The position numbers and the translations under genes are program-made. This document shows, piece after piece, positions 34,796 through 43,496 of a DNA stretch of 64,000 nt. The stretch is taken from positions 4,092,001 through 4,156,000 of the forward strand of contig NZ_CP082161.1 in the NCBI RefSeq assembly GCF_023101665.1, in the 5' to 3' direction. Source of the DNA: Bradyrhizobium sp. 195. Its GTDB lineage: Bacteria; Pseudomonadota; Alphaproteobacteria; Rhizobiales; Xanthobacteraceae. Every line of letters starts with the position of its first letter. Position 1 is the first letter of the stretch. The notes under the pieces are model-generated. The model searched no databases. It had not been told where the DNA came from and saw nothing but the letters and a program-made list of their open reading frames with translations.

Positions 34796-35733
34796 TCGTT
34801 CGGCACTGCTTCCTCGGCTTTGCGCCCGGTGGCCACTGCGAGAGCGAGACCGACAAGTATCAAGACGACGCCGGCGCCGAAAACGAGTCCCAGCGTGTCA
34901 CCGAACATTACGGCCGCTGCGGCGATGCCGAACACGGGCTGAAGATACTGAACGCTGGCCGCGACAGGGGCAGAAACCGTTCTAAGAATGTACAACCAAA
35001 GGAATAGCCCCGCGACGCTCACTGCCACTCCGAGATAAGCGGCCGCGGCAAAGACCCCCGCTGTAAGATGTAGCTCGCTATGCGATAGCTCCCAGGCACA
35101 CCATGGAATCAACGCAAGGAACCCGAACAGCGTGCTCCAAGCCGCTACAGCGGCGGTCTCGTACTCGCGGGTAAGTTCGACGCTCCAGACGTAGTAGAAA
35201 GCAATTGCGACGGCCGAGAGCAGCATCCAAAAGGCGCCTACCAGGCCGGATGCAGCCACCGCACCGGTTGCCTGACCACGTCCAAGCGCAACCAGACCAA
35301 TGCCGGCAAAAGCGGCCAATAGGCCAAGTTGTTGGCGGCTTGTGACACGCTGCCCGAGCCCGAGGGCAGCAAACACGACGACGAAGATCGGAATCGTGGC
35401 TGAAATGATGGTGCCGACGGAGGCGGTCGTGCCCTGGATACCAAATGCCTGGGCGACCTGGCCGACGCCGATTCCCAAGACGCCGAGGGCAGCCGCGCGA
35501 GGAAGCGCCTTCAAGGCGAGCCCCGGCTTACCGATCGTGCAGAGGAAGAGCAGCAGCACCGCAATGGCGAACCGCATGGCGGTGAGCGTCAGCGGAGGAA
35601 CGGATTGTAGACCGTACTTCGTAATGGGAATCGAAAGGCCCCACATTACAGCGAGCAACAGCATCCAGGCGATACCTTGCACAGAAAGGCCGAGCGGCGT
35701 CGATCTTGCCAATCTGATTGCCTGCGAATTCAT
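34792..35733 (-). CDS. EamA/DMT-family exporter
   Basis: A 313-residue protein with ten predicted membrane helices in two EamA repeats (about 20-150 and 165-300), the fold of drug/metabolite and amino-acid exporters such as YdcZ/RhaT relatives. Divergent from an Lrp/AsnC regulator, the usual pairing for amino-acid efflux, so it probably exports an amino acid or analogue; that part is inference. It overlaps the downstream membrane-protein gene by four bases. Confidence 0.88.
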   Translation of the reverse strand: MNSQAIRLARSTPLGLSVQGIAWMLLLAVMWGLSIPITKYGLQSVPPLTLTAMRFAIAVLLLFLCTIGKPGLALKALPRAAALGVLGIGVGQVAQAFGIQGTTASVGTIISATIPIFVVVFAALGLGQRVTSRQQLGLLAAFAGIGLVALGRGQATGAVAASGLVGAFWMLLSAVAIAFYYVWSVELTREYETAAVAAWSTLFGFLALIPWCAWELSHSELHLTAGVFAAAAYLGVAVSVAGLFLWLYILRTVSAPVAASVQYLQPVFGIAAAAVMFGDTLGLVFGAGVVLILVGLALAVATGRKAEEAVPNE

Positions 35734-35816
35734 GAGGCGAAATTAGCGTACTGCTTGATGTCCGAGATTTCTTTTTTTGCGTGATTTTGGAGGCTATCGA
35801 GCCTAAATCAGTCCAT

Positions 35817-36350
35817 ATGAAGAAATCTAAAGCTGCAAAAATGCCGAAAGGCTTTCAGAAAGCAAAGTCAGGCGCGGGCCAGGACCTTGCGCTCGATGAG
35901 ATCGATCGGCGAATTCTGCGGTCTTTGCAGCAAGATGGTTTGATTGCAAACCAAGTATTGGCAGATGACGTCGGACTGTCGCCTCCGGCGTGCCTGAAGC
36001 GCGTGCGCCGCCTGCGCAGCGCGGGGATTATCGAACGCACAATCTCACTGCTGTCTGCTGAAGCATTGGGATATCCATTGCTAACCGTCGTTCGCCTCAA
36101 GCTTGACGGGCCAACCGAGGCGATGATGCACACGTTCGAAGCGCGAATGATGGCTTCTCCGCGCGTGATCCAATGCATGCTGATCGCGGGCGATATCGAC
36201 TACATCCTGCTCGTCCGCAGTCGTGACGTCGCGCACTACCAAGAATTTGCGCGACGTATGTTGAAGGTCGCTCCCGGTGTCCGCGCCTATACCAGCGAGA
36301 TAGTTCTGGCTTTGACCAAGTCTACAACAGAGCTGCCTGTTGATTCCTGA
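35817..36350 (+). CDS. Lrp/AsnC-family transcriptional regulator
   Basis: From ATG 35817 a 177-residue protein: basic N-terminal extension, winged helix at about 25-80 (LDEIDRRILRSLQQDGLIANQVLADDVGLSPPACLKRVRRL) and the RAM ligand domain to about 165 (ALGYPLLTVVRLKLDG, then QCMLIAGDIDYILLVRSRD). No start has a good ribosome binding site; a GTG at 35781 would add 12 residues. Local GC is markedly low at the 5' end. Divergent from the EamA gene, which it probably controls in response to an amino acid. Confidence 0.88.
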   Translation: MKKSKAAKMPKGFQKAKSGAGQDLALDEIDRRILRSLQQDGLIANQVLADDVGLSPPACLKRVRRLRSAGIIERTISLLSAEALGYPLLTVVRLKLDGPTEAMMHTFEARMMASPRVIQCMLIAGDIDYILLVRSRDVAHYQEFARRMLKVAPGVRAYTSEIVLALTKSTTELPVDS

Positions 36351-36495
36351 TCAACAAGTCCGCCTTGAGCCCGGCTGGACGAAGCTCAATGCCCGGGGGG
36401 CCTCGTTCAAACTCTTCCATGGCCCGGAGCATTTCATGATGGTCCCACGCTCCGGAATGCGCTTTGATGGCACCAACAACAATCCGGAGGAAACT

Positions 36496-37464
36496 ATGCG
36501 GTTCGTCATTGCCCTCGTCTCGGCTCTGCTTCTGCCGCTTGGCGCGGCGCTCGCCCAGGACTATCCGACGAGAACCATCACCATGCTGGTGCCGTTCGCC
36601 GCGGGCGGGCCGACCGACACCATCGCGCGGCTGACCGCGGCCGGCATGGCGAAATCCCTGGGGCAGCAGGTCATCGTCGAGAACGCGACCGGCGCCGGCG
36701 GCACCATCGGCACGACCCGCGCCGCGCGCGCCCAGGGCGATGGCTACACGCTGCTGATCCATCATGTCGGCATCTCGACCGCCGCGACGCTGTACCGCAA
36801 TCTCAGCTATGACACGAAGACGGCCTTTGCGCCGATCGGGCTCGTCACCAACGCGCCGATGACCATCATCGCGCGTCCGGATTTTCCGGCCGACACGCTC
36901 AAGGACCTGGTCGCCTACGCCCAGCAGCAAGGCGACAAGCTGACCTACGCCAATGCCGGGCTAGGTGCGGCATCGCATCTCTGCGGCATGCTGTTCATGA
37001 CCGCGATCCAGAAGCAGCTCACGACGGTGCCTTACAAGGGCAACGGCCCGATCATGAACGATCTGCTCGGCAAGCAGATCGATCTTACCTGCGACCAGGC
37101 GACGAACACCACCGGCCCGATCACGGCCAAGCAGGTCAAGGCCTATGCGATCACCACAAAAGAACGGCTCAAGAGTCTTCCCGATCTGCCGACGGCCGAC
37201 GAAGCGGGCCTCAAGGGGTTCGAACTGGGAGTCTGGCACGGCATCTATGCGCCGAAGGGCACGCCGCCGGCCGTCGTTCAGAAGCTGACCGCGGCGCTCC
37301 AGACGGCGCTGAAGGATCCGACGCTGATCGCCCGCTTCAACGACATCAACACCGAGCCGGTCCCGCAGGACAAGGCGACGCCCGAGGCGCTGGGCGCGAT
37401 GCTGACGAGTGAAATCGATCGCTGGGCGCCGATCATCAAGGCAGCCGGGCAATACGCGGACTGA
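36496..37464 (+). CDS. Tripartite tricarboxylate transporter (Bug-type) substrate-binding protein
   Basis: A 322-residue exported protein. Signal peptide 1-20 (FVIALVSALLLPLGAALA), then YPTRTITMLVPFAAGGPTDTIAR, the family signature with the ligand-binding glycines, and the conserved LTYANAGLGAASHLCG and VPYKGNGP segments. Such proteins bind carboxylates in the periplasm. GGAGG precedes ATG 36496. No membrane components (TctA/TctB) lie next to it; orphan members are common in this group and some act as sensors. Ligand unknown. Confidence 0.9.
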   Translation: MRFVIALVSALLLPLGAALAQDYPTRTITMLVPFAAGGPTDTIARLTAAGMAKSLGQQVIVENATGAGGTIGTTRAARAQGDGYTLLIHHVGISTAATLYRNLSYDTKTAFAPIGLVTNAPMTIIARPDFPADTLKDLVAYAQQQGDKLTYANAGLGAASHLCGMLFMTAIQKQLTTVPYKGNGPIMNDLLGKQIDLTCDQATNTTGPITAKQVKAYAITTKERLKSLPDLPTADEAGLKGFELGVWHGIYAPKGTPPAVVQKLTAALQTALKDPTLIARFNDINTEPVPQDKATPEALGAMLTSEIDRWAPIIKAAGQYAD

Positions 37465-37539
37465 AGCCAGAGGCGTCCGGTCTGACCCGTCTTTCGGGCG
37501 CGACATTGCTGAGCGAAGCGGGATTGAGGAAATGCTCGA

Positions 37540-38439
37540 TCAATTCACTGACAAGCTGCCAATTGCGCGCCTGATTTGACGAACGTCTCGGACCGGCGGC
37601 GCGCCGAACTGCCGAAGATATTCGCGACTGAATTGCGAGGCGCTTTCGTAACCTACTGCGAAGGCTACATCTGACGCGGTTCGGTCACCGGAGAGCAGCA
37701 GTTGTCGCGCCTCCTGCAATCGAAGCTGCTTCTGATACTGGATCGGGCTTAGCCCGGTCAGTGCCACGAAATGGCGGTGCAGACTGGCGCGGCTCATGCC
37801 ACTTGCCTTGCACAGGGCCTCGATCCGCAGCCGCGTGTTGGGGTGGTCGCGAATCCATTCGACCGCACGCCGGATTCGGCCGAGCGCCCCCTCGGGCCGG
37901 GCGATATGGCGCAGCAGGCGCCCCTGCGGTCCTTGCAGGAGACGATAGAGCAATTCCCGTTCCGCCATCGGGGCCAGAACCGGAATGTCGCCCGGCGTGT
38001 TGAGCAACGCCAGCAGGCGCAGCAGCGTGTCGCGCAGCGGTGGCGTCATCGGGTTGATTGCTATCCCGCTGCCGGGCGCATCGGCATCGCGCACCGGCGG
38101 CATGGTGGACGCGACCTCGGCCAGCAATGCGGGGTCGAGGACGAGCGACACCGCGACATAGGGCCGGCCGTCATCGGTATCATGAATCTGGCCGCTCAGC
38201 GGCAAATCCAGCGCGCTGACGAGATATTGTGCGGAGTCGTAGCGCAGCAGATTGTCGTGGATCGCCACATCCTTCGACCCCTGCAGGATGAAGCAGATCA
38301 TCGAGCGGTACAGGCACGGCGACGTGCCGGTGGTCGTTTGCCCTACGCCGATCTCCAGTCGCGGGATCGGCGTAACGGTCACCCCCGATCGCGCGTGGCG
38401 CAGGGCGATGTCGAGATGCGGCTGGAGATGCTCGGTCAT
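37540..38439 (-). CDS. AraC-family transcriptional regulator
   Basis: A 299-residue regulator with an N-terminal AraC-type effector domain (about 1-180; TPIPRLEIGVGQTTTG, CLYRSMICFILQGSKDV) and two C-terminal helix-turn-helix units (LRIEALCKASGMSRASLHRHF and ASDVAFAVGYESASQFSREYL). ATG 38439 starts the family homology; the longer frame adds 16 residues. It is divergent from an SDR-GST pair, which it probably regulates. Confidence 0.9.
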   Translation of the reverse strand: MTEHLQPHLDIALRHARSGVTVTPIPRLEIGVGQTTTGTSPCLYRSMICFILQGSKDVAIHDNLLRYDSAQYLVSALDLPLSGQIHDTDDGRPYVAVSLVLDPALLAEVASTMPPVRDADAPGSGIAINPMTPPLRDTLLRLLALLNTPGDIPVLAPMAERELLYRLLQGPQGRLLRHIARPEGALGRIRRAVEWIRDHPNTRLRIEALCKASGMSRASLHRHFVALTGLSPIQYQKQLRLQEARQLLLSGDRTASDVAFAVGYESASQFSREYLRQFGAPPVRDVRQIRRAIGSLSVN

Positions 38440-38611
38440 GAGCCTTCTATGGCATCGTTTTTCGAACGAGCAAAGACCTTGAGACAATCGGGCAATAGAT
38501 TGAGAGCATTGGGCGGGGCGGCGCGCGGCCCGCGCGGCCTATCTGGTTGGCATCGGAACGTCGCCGCAGCGGTGTCGCCTTCCGGCAAAACCATTCCACG
38601 AAGGACAGACC

Positions 38612-39370
38612 ATGCCCAAGCAGATCGCACTCGTCACCGGCGCCAGCCGCGGCCTCGGCCGCAACATGGCGCTTCACCTCGCCCGGCGCGGCGTCGCCAT
38701 CATCGGCACCTATCGCAGCGGCGCGGCAGAGGCCGATACGCTGCGCCAGGAGATCGAGGCACTGGGGGGCAAGGCGGCGATGATCGCGCTTGACGTCAGC
38801 GATACCGCGAGCTTCCCGGCGTTTGCCGCGACGGTCGCCGACATGCTGAAGACAGAGTTCGGCCGCGAGCGGTTCGACTTCCTTGTCAACAACGCCGGCC
38901 ACGGTCTGTACGCGCTCTTCGCCGACGCAACCGAGGAACAGTTCGACTCGCTGATCGGCACGCACCTGCGCGGGCCGGTCTTCCTGACGCAGAAGTTGCT
39001 GCCGCTGATCGCGGACGGCGGGCGCATCCTCAATGTCTCGTCGGGCTTCGTGCGCGTCACGATGGCGGGATATGGCCTCTACGCGGCGGCGAAGGCGGCG
39101 ATCCAGGTGCTGACCAAGTTCATGGCGGTCGAGCTCGGCGCGCGGCAGATCCGCGTGAATGCGATCGCGCCGGGGGCCATCGCGACCGACTTCTTGGGCG
39201 GCGTGGTCCGCGACGATGCGAACGTGAACACCTTTGTCGCGCAGACAATCGCGCTCGGCCGTGTCGGCCAGCCCGACGACATCGGCGGCGCGGTCGCGGC
39301 CATCCTGTCCGACGACATGGGTTGGGCGAACGGCACCACCTTCGACATCTCGGGTGGTCAGGCGATCTGA
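38612..39370 (+). CDS. Short-chain dehydrogenase/reductase
   Basis: A 252-residue classical SDR: cofactor motif TGASRGLG (9-16), NNAG (93-96), Ser143, Tyr157 and Lys161 (YAAAK), and the C-terminal PGAIATDF. The Arg13 in the glycine loop favours NADPH. Followed after 39 bases by a glutathione transferase and divergent from an AraC regulator, so it is probably part of a small detoxification unit. Substrate not identifiable. Confidence 0.9.
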   Translation: MPKQIALVTGASRGLGRNMALHLARRGVAIIGTYRSGAAEADTLRQEIEALGGKAAMIALDVSDTASFPAFAATVADMLKTEFGRERFDFLVNNAGHGLYALFADATEEQFDSLIGTHLRGPVFLTQKLLPLIADGGRILNVSSGFVRVTMAGYGLYAAAKAAIQVLTKFMAVELGARQIRVNAIAPGAIATDFLGGVVRDDANVNTFVAQTIALGRVGQPDDIGGAVAAILSDDMGWANGTTFDISGGQAI

Positions 39371-39409
39371 TCCTCGGGTCGCTCCTTCATCTGGAATCGA
39401 GAGGCCATC

Positions 39410-40084
39410 ATGCCCGACCCCAGCCTGACGCTCATCAGCCATCCGCTCTGCCCGTTCGTCCAACGCGCCGCGATCGTCCTGCTGGAAAAGGGCGTTCCGT
39501 TCGAGCGGATCAACGTCGACCTCTCGGCCAAGCCCGGCTGGTTCCTGGCGCTGTCCCCGACCGGCAAGGTCCCGGTGCTCAAGGTGCGTCAGGCCGACGG
39601 GGAGGACGCGATCCTCTTCGAAAGCATGGTGATCTGCGAGTATATCGAGGAAACGCAGGGCGGCGCATCGATGTATCCCGACGATGCGCTGCTGCGCGCC
39701 CGGCAGCGCGGGTGGATCGAGTTCGCCACTCCGACCCTCGCCGATGCCTGGCAGTTCCTCAACGCCACCGACCCGTCGATCGCGGACGCCAAGGGGGCAG
39801 CGTTCCGCGAGCGACTCCAGCGACTTGAGATGGAACTTGGCACGGGACCGTATTTCGCCGGCTCCACCTTCGGCATGGTCGATGCGGTCTATGCCCCGCT
39901 CTTCCGCTATTTCGCCATCATCGATCCCGCGGTGTCGCGGGCGATCTTTGCCGACCTTCCACGCGTCTCGGCCTGGCGGGCGGCGCTGGCGGTGCGTCCC
40001 AGCGTCAGGGACGCGGTGGTCAAAGACTATGCCGAGCGCTTCCGGAAACACCTGCGCCAGCATCATGCGCTCCTCGCGGCCTGA
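39410..40084 (+). CDS. Glutathione S-transferase family protein
   Basis: A 224-residue protein with the thioredoxin-like N-terminal domain (LISHPLCPFVQRAAIVLLEKGVPFE, and the GSH-binding GKVPVLKV and ES at about 52-75) and the all-helical C-terminal domain. The CPF motif near residue 14 suggests an omega-like or SspA-like class with a catalytic cysteine. Same strand as and just after the SDR gene. Confidence 0.9.
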   Translation: MPDPSLTLISHPLCPFVQRAAIVLLEKGVPFERINVDLSAKPGWFLALSPTGKVPVLKVRQADGEDAILFESMVICEYIEETQGGASMYPDDALLRARQRGWIEFATPTLADAWQFLNATDPSIADAKGAAFRERLQRLEMELGTGPYFAGSTFGMVDAVYAPLFRYFAIIDPAVSRAIFADLPRVSAWRAALAVRPSVRDAVVKDYAERFRKHLRQHHALLAA

Positions 40085-40148
40085 CGCCGGCCGCAGACTG
40101 GGCATCGGCTGTGCGTTGGGTTGCTTTGGAGGTTTTGATGGCGCGGCG

Positions 40149-42011
40149 CTACCCCGCCGCCTCATCAAACTGCGCGCTCGCCTCGAGCCAATGCTCCTCC
40201 GCGCGCGCCAATGCGTCCGCTGCATTCGCGCGCGCCTTTGACAGCTGCGCGGCCTGCTTGGGATCGCGCGTAAAAATGTCGGGCAAGGCGAGGGCGGTGT
40301 CGATCTTGGTGATGATCTCGCTGAGGCGGGCGATCTCGGCTTCGGCATCGGCGATGCGCTTCTTCAGCGAGCCGCGATTGTCCGACCTTGCGCGCTGCGG
40401 CTTCTCGCTGGCCGCGCTGCGCTCGCGCGGGGCGGGCTCGCCGTTGCGCGCGGACAGCACCAGGCGGCGGTATTCGTCGAGGTCGCCGTCGTAATTGGTG
40501 ACGGTGCGGTCGGCGACGATCCAGAGCCGGTCCGCGCAGGCCTCGATCAGATAGCGGTCGTGCGAGACCATGATGACGGCGCCGGGAAATTCGTTGATGG
40601 CCTCCGCGAGCGCGGCGCGGCTGTCGATGTCGAGATGGTTGGTCGGCTCGTCCAGGATGATCATGTTGGGGCCGAAGAACGTGGCCAAGCCCAGCAGCAG
40701 CCGCGCCTTCTCGCCGCCCGACAATTTGCCGACCTTGGTGTCGGCCGCCTTGCCGGAGAAGCCGATCGCGCCGGCGCGCGCCCGCACTTTTGCCTCGGGC
40801 GCCTCGCCCATCAGCTTGCGGACATGGTCGTAGGCGGAGGCGTCCTCGTTGAGCTCGTCGAGCTGGTGCTGCGCGAAATAGGCGATCGACAGCTTGTCCG
40901 CGCGGGTCACTCTTCCCGAGAAAGGCGCAAGCCGTCCAGCGAGCAGTTTGACGAGGGTCGACTTGCCGTTGCCGTTGGCGCCGAGCAGCGCAATGCGGTC
41001 GTCATTGTCGATGCGCAGGGTGACGCGATTGAGCACGGGGCTGGCCGGATCGTAGCCGACCGCGGCGTTGTCGACCGCGATGATCGGCGGCGACAGGATC
41101 TTCTCCGGCGCCGGGAAGCTGATCTCGCGCACATCCTCGGTGACCAGCGCCGTGATCGGCTTCAGCCGCTCCAGCATCTTGACGCGAGACTGAGCCTGCC
41201 GCGCTTTCGAGGCCTTGGCCTTGAAGCGGTCGACGAAGGCTTGCAGGCGGGCGCGTTCGGCTTCCTGGCGCTTGACCTGCTTGGCGTCGAGCAGCTCGCG
41301 GGCGGCGCGCTGCTCCTCGAACGAGGAATAGGTGCCCTTGTAGAGCGTGAGCTTGCCGCGCTCCAGATGCAGGATCTGGTCGACCGAGCTCTCCAGCAGG
41401 TCGCGGTCGTGGCTGATCACGATCACCGTGCGCGGATAATGCGCGAGGTGATCCTCCAGCCACAGCGTGCCCTCGAGGTCGAGATAGTTGGTGGGCTCGT
41501 CGAGCAGCAGCAAGTCGGGGGCCGCGAACAGCGTCGCGGCGAGCGCGACGCGCATGCGCCAGCCGCCGGAGAATTCGGCGCAGGGGCGGAGCTGGTCGGC
41601 AGCGGAGAAGCCGAGGCCGGAGAGGATCGCGGCGGCACGGCTCGGCGCCGAATGCGCGTCGATGTCGACGAGGCGGGTCTGGATCTCGGCGATCCGGTGC
41701 GGATCGGTCGCGCTCTCGGCTTCGGTGAGCAGCGCGTCGCGTTCGAGGTCCGCCTTGAGCACGACCGAGATCAGGCTTTCGGGTCCGTTCGGGGCTTCCT
41801 GCGCCAGGCTGCCGACGCGCCAGCGCGGCGGCAGGGTCACCGAGCCGTGCTCGGCCGCGAGCTCGCCGCGGATCACCTTGAACAGGGTCGACTTGCCGGT
41901 GCCGTTGCGCCCGACCATGCCGACGCGCGATCCGGGCGTGATCTGCACGGAACTCTGGTCAATCAGAAGGCGTCCGGCGAGGCGGATGGAGACGTCGGTA
42001 ATGGACAGCAT
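40149..42011 (-). CDS. ABC-F family ATPase
   Basis: A 620-residue soluble protein with two ABC domains and no membrane part. The first has Walker A GRNGTGKST (34-42) and signature FSGGWRMR; the second has GANGNGKST and LSGGEKAR. The linker is the charged ABC-F helix pair, and the last 80 residues are a coiled coil (RIADAEAEIARLSEIITKI, and so on) as in Uup/YheS-like members. ABC-F proteins bind ribosomes and resolve stalled translation or act in antibiotic protection. Which subfamily it belongs to cannot be settled by eye. Confidence 0.92.
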   Translation of the reverse strand: MLSITDVSIRLAGRLLIDQSSVQITPGSRVGMVGRNGTGKSTLFKVIRGELAAEHGSVTLPPRWRVGSLAQEAPNGPESLISVVLKADLERDALLTEAESATDPHRIAEIQTRLVDIDAHSAPSRAAAILSGLGFSAADQLRPCAEFSGGWRMRVALAATLFAAPDLLLLDEPTNYLDLEGTLWLEDHLAHYPRTVIVISHDRDLLESSVDQILHLERGKLTLYKGTYSSFEEQRAARELLDAKQVKRQEAERARLQAFVDRFKAKASKARQAQSRVKMLERLKPITALVTEDVREISFPAPEKILSPPIIAVDNAAVGYDPASPVLNRVTLRIDNDDRIALLGANGNGKSTLVKLLAGRLAPFSGRVTRADKLSIAYFAQHQLDELNEDASAYDHVRKLMGEAPEAKVRARAGAIGFSGKAADTKVGKLSGGEKARLLLGLATFFGPNMIILDEPTNHLDIDSRAALAEAINEFPGAVIMVSHDRYLIEACADRLWIVADRTVTNYDGDLDEYRRLVLSARNGEPAPRERSAASEKPQRARSDNRGSLKKRIADAEAEIARLSEIITKIDTALALPDIFTRDPKQAAQLSKARANAADALARAEEHWLEASAQFDEAAG

Positions 42012-42058
42012 GCGGCCTTGTCACCGCAGGCGGGGTCAAACGCAACCCGTTTTTCTGC

Positions 42059-42277
42059 TCAGTGCGGGTCGCGGTCGCGCCGCTGCAGCTCATTGAGGAG
42101 CTGCTCGAGATGTGTGGGGAGCCGGGGCTCGGGCCGCAGGCTCTGCTGGAGCCGTTCGCCCACGGCATCGCAAATCGAGCGGCTGGTGCGCCGGTCGATC
42201 TGTTCGCTGTCATCGGCAAAAGGCCCAGCCATCGCGCGGTTCCGTGTGTTTAAAGTAAAGTCACGGTACCAAGTCAT
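42059..42277 (-). CDS. Small hypothetical protein upstream of the ABC-F gene
   Basis: A 72-residue charged protein (MTWYRDFTLNTRNRAMAGPF start, LEQLLNELQRRDRDPH end) with likely helices and no known motif. A GGGGGG purine block lies just before the ATG. It ends 47 bases before the ABC-F gene and is probably on the same transcript. Function unknown. Confidence 0.65.
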   Translation of the reverse strand: MTWYRDFTLNTRNRAMAGPFADDSEQIDRRTSRSICDAVGERLQQSLRPEPRLPTHLEQLLNELQRRDRDPH

Positions 42278-42365
42278 TGCCCCCCAAAATGGTTTCGCCC
42301 TTTCCGGGGGATCATCGGCATTCTCGTCAAAATTGTATGAATGCCGCCATATCCGCTCAAAATGC

Positions 42366-42396
42366 GGAGCCCCGGCGGGGGGATCGCCGGGGCTCC
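42366..42396 (-). terminator. Terminator of the His/Gly-rich exported protein gene
   Basis: A perfect 12-bp stem (42366-42377 with 42385-42396) and 7-nt loop; on the minus strand followed by GCATTTTGAGC, 60 bases after the gene. Confidence 0.7.
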
Positions 42397-42457
42397 TCTT
42401 GGAAGGTACCTGTGGGGGGCAGATACCTTTTGGTCTTTTGGTAAGGTGCTGTCGGGC

Positions 42458-42715
42458 TCAGTAGCAGCGGTTGATCATCCGCCAGCGGGGTCCCCAGGGG
42501 GTCGGGACCAGCCGGCGCACATAGCAGCCGCCATAACCGTAGGAGACGGGGCCGCCGGCATAGAAGCGCGGTCCGCCCCAGCCGCGGCCGTGGTGCCAGC
42601 CACCGCCGCCGCCGTGCCAGCCGCCACCGTGCCAATGGGCGGAAGCCGAGGTCGGCGCCAGCGCGGCGCCCAGCGCAACCGCAGCGACAGCGGCAAGCGA
42701 AAGTTTCCTCAACAT
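42458..42715 (-). CDS. Small exported His/Gly-rich protein
   Basis: An 85-residue protein: signal peptide (LSLAAVAAVALGAALAPTSASA, residues 5-26), then a segment of His, Gly and Trp (six His within residues 27-42) and a C-terminal Tyr/Arg/Trp region with two cysteines (GGCYVRR, NRCY). The histidine-rich part could bind metal ions, which is inference from composition. AGGAG precedes the ATG and a strong terminator follows, so it is a monocistronic, properly expressed gene. Similar small proteins are frequent in this bacterial group. Confidence 0.8.
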   Translation of the reverse strand: MLRKLSLAAVAAVALGAALAPTSASAHWHGGGWHGGGGGWHHGRGWGGPRFYAGGPVSYGYGGCYVRRLVPTPWGPRWRMINRCY

Positions 42716-43028
42716 GGTGATCTCCTGAGAACTGCCGGCGCGGGGGCAATCCGCGTCGATGGGAAGGCCGCCGAAACGGTCCGCCTGATGGCCAGGCTTT
42801 GGTTTCGATGGAAGGAGCTTAAGCCTGCGGACTGAACCAAAGCCTGAATGGGGGCTTCAGAATGGGTTCATCTGGGTGAAATTGTCGTAATCCACGCTGC
42901 AATCGCCGGCCCTGGTCCTGCGGCGAAGCGCCTGTGACGTCATCCCGGCGGTCGCTTGCCGGATCGCAAAGGCGCCGATATAAGCCCCGCAACTCGACAA
43001 CCACCGCTTTCTTCCCAAGGACAAGATT
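42716..43028. other. Intergenic region upstream of ndk
   Basis: 313 bases without a gene between two divergent genes. AAGGAC (43017-43022) is the ndk ribosome binding site. I see no clear promoter or hairpin. Confidence 0.4.
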
Positions 43029-43451
43029 ATGGCCATCGAACGCACTTTCTCGATCATCAAGCCCGACGCGACCGCGCGTAACCTGACCGGCGCCGTCAAC
43101 GCCGTGATCGAAAAGGCCGGCCTGCGCATCGTCGCGCAGAAGCGCATCCGCATGACCAAGGAACAGGCCGAGACCTTCTATGCCGTTCACAAGGCGCGGC
43201 CGTTCTTCGGCGAGCTCGTCGAGTTCATGACCTCGGGCCCGGTCGTGGTCCAGGTGCTGGAAGGCGAGAACGCCATCGCCAAGTACCGCGATGCGATGGG
43301 CGCGACCGATCCGTCCAAGGCCGCCGACGGCACCATCCGCAAGCTCTACGCCAAGTCGATCGGTGAGAATTCCGCGCACGGCTCGGATGCGCCGGAGACC
43401 GCCGCGATCGAGATCGCGCAGTTCTTCTCGGGCAACGAGATCGTCGGCTGA
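43029..43451 (+). CDS. ndk: Nucleoside diphosphate kinase
   Basis: A 140-residue enzyme that balances NTP pools by phosphate transfer through His117 in the signature NSAHGSDA. The N-terminal FSIIKPDAT and the KARPFF segment are typical. Length is normal. The TerC-family gene follows after 45 bases. Confidence 0.98.
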   Translation: MAIERTFSIIKPDATARNLTGAVNAVIEKAGLRIVAQKRIRMTKEQAETFYAVHKARPFFGELVEFMTSGPVVVQVLEGENAIAKYRDAMGATDPSKAADGTIRKLYAKSIGENSAHGSDAPETAAIEIAQFFSGNEIVG

Positions 43452-43496
43452 TCCATCAGCTGATAGTTTAGGCCGACACGGGCGAAAGGACGTATT

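Noticed and set aside
38447..40348. A 633-codon minus-strand frame across the SDR and GST genes
   Set aside because: Both plus-strand genes have complete catalytic motifs; the minus frame is low-complexity.
40560..42464. A 634-codon open frame antisense to the ABC-F gene
   Set aside because: The ABC-F motifs on the minus strand are unmistakable; the antisense product has no domain.
43452..43496. Manganese (yybP-ykoY) riboswitch before the TerC-family gene
   Set aside because: The gap after ndk is only 45 bases, too short for the structure.
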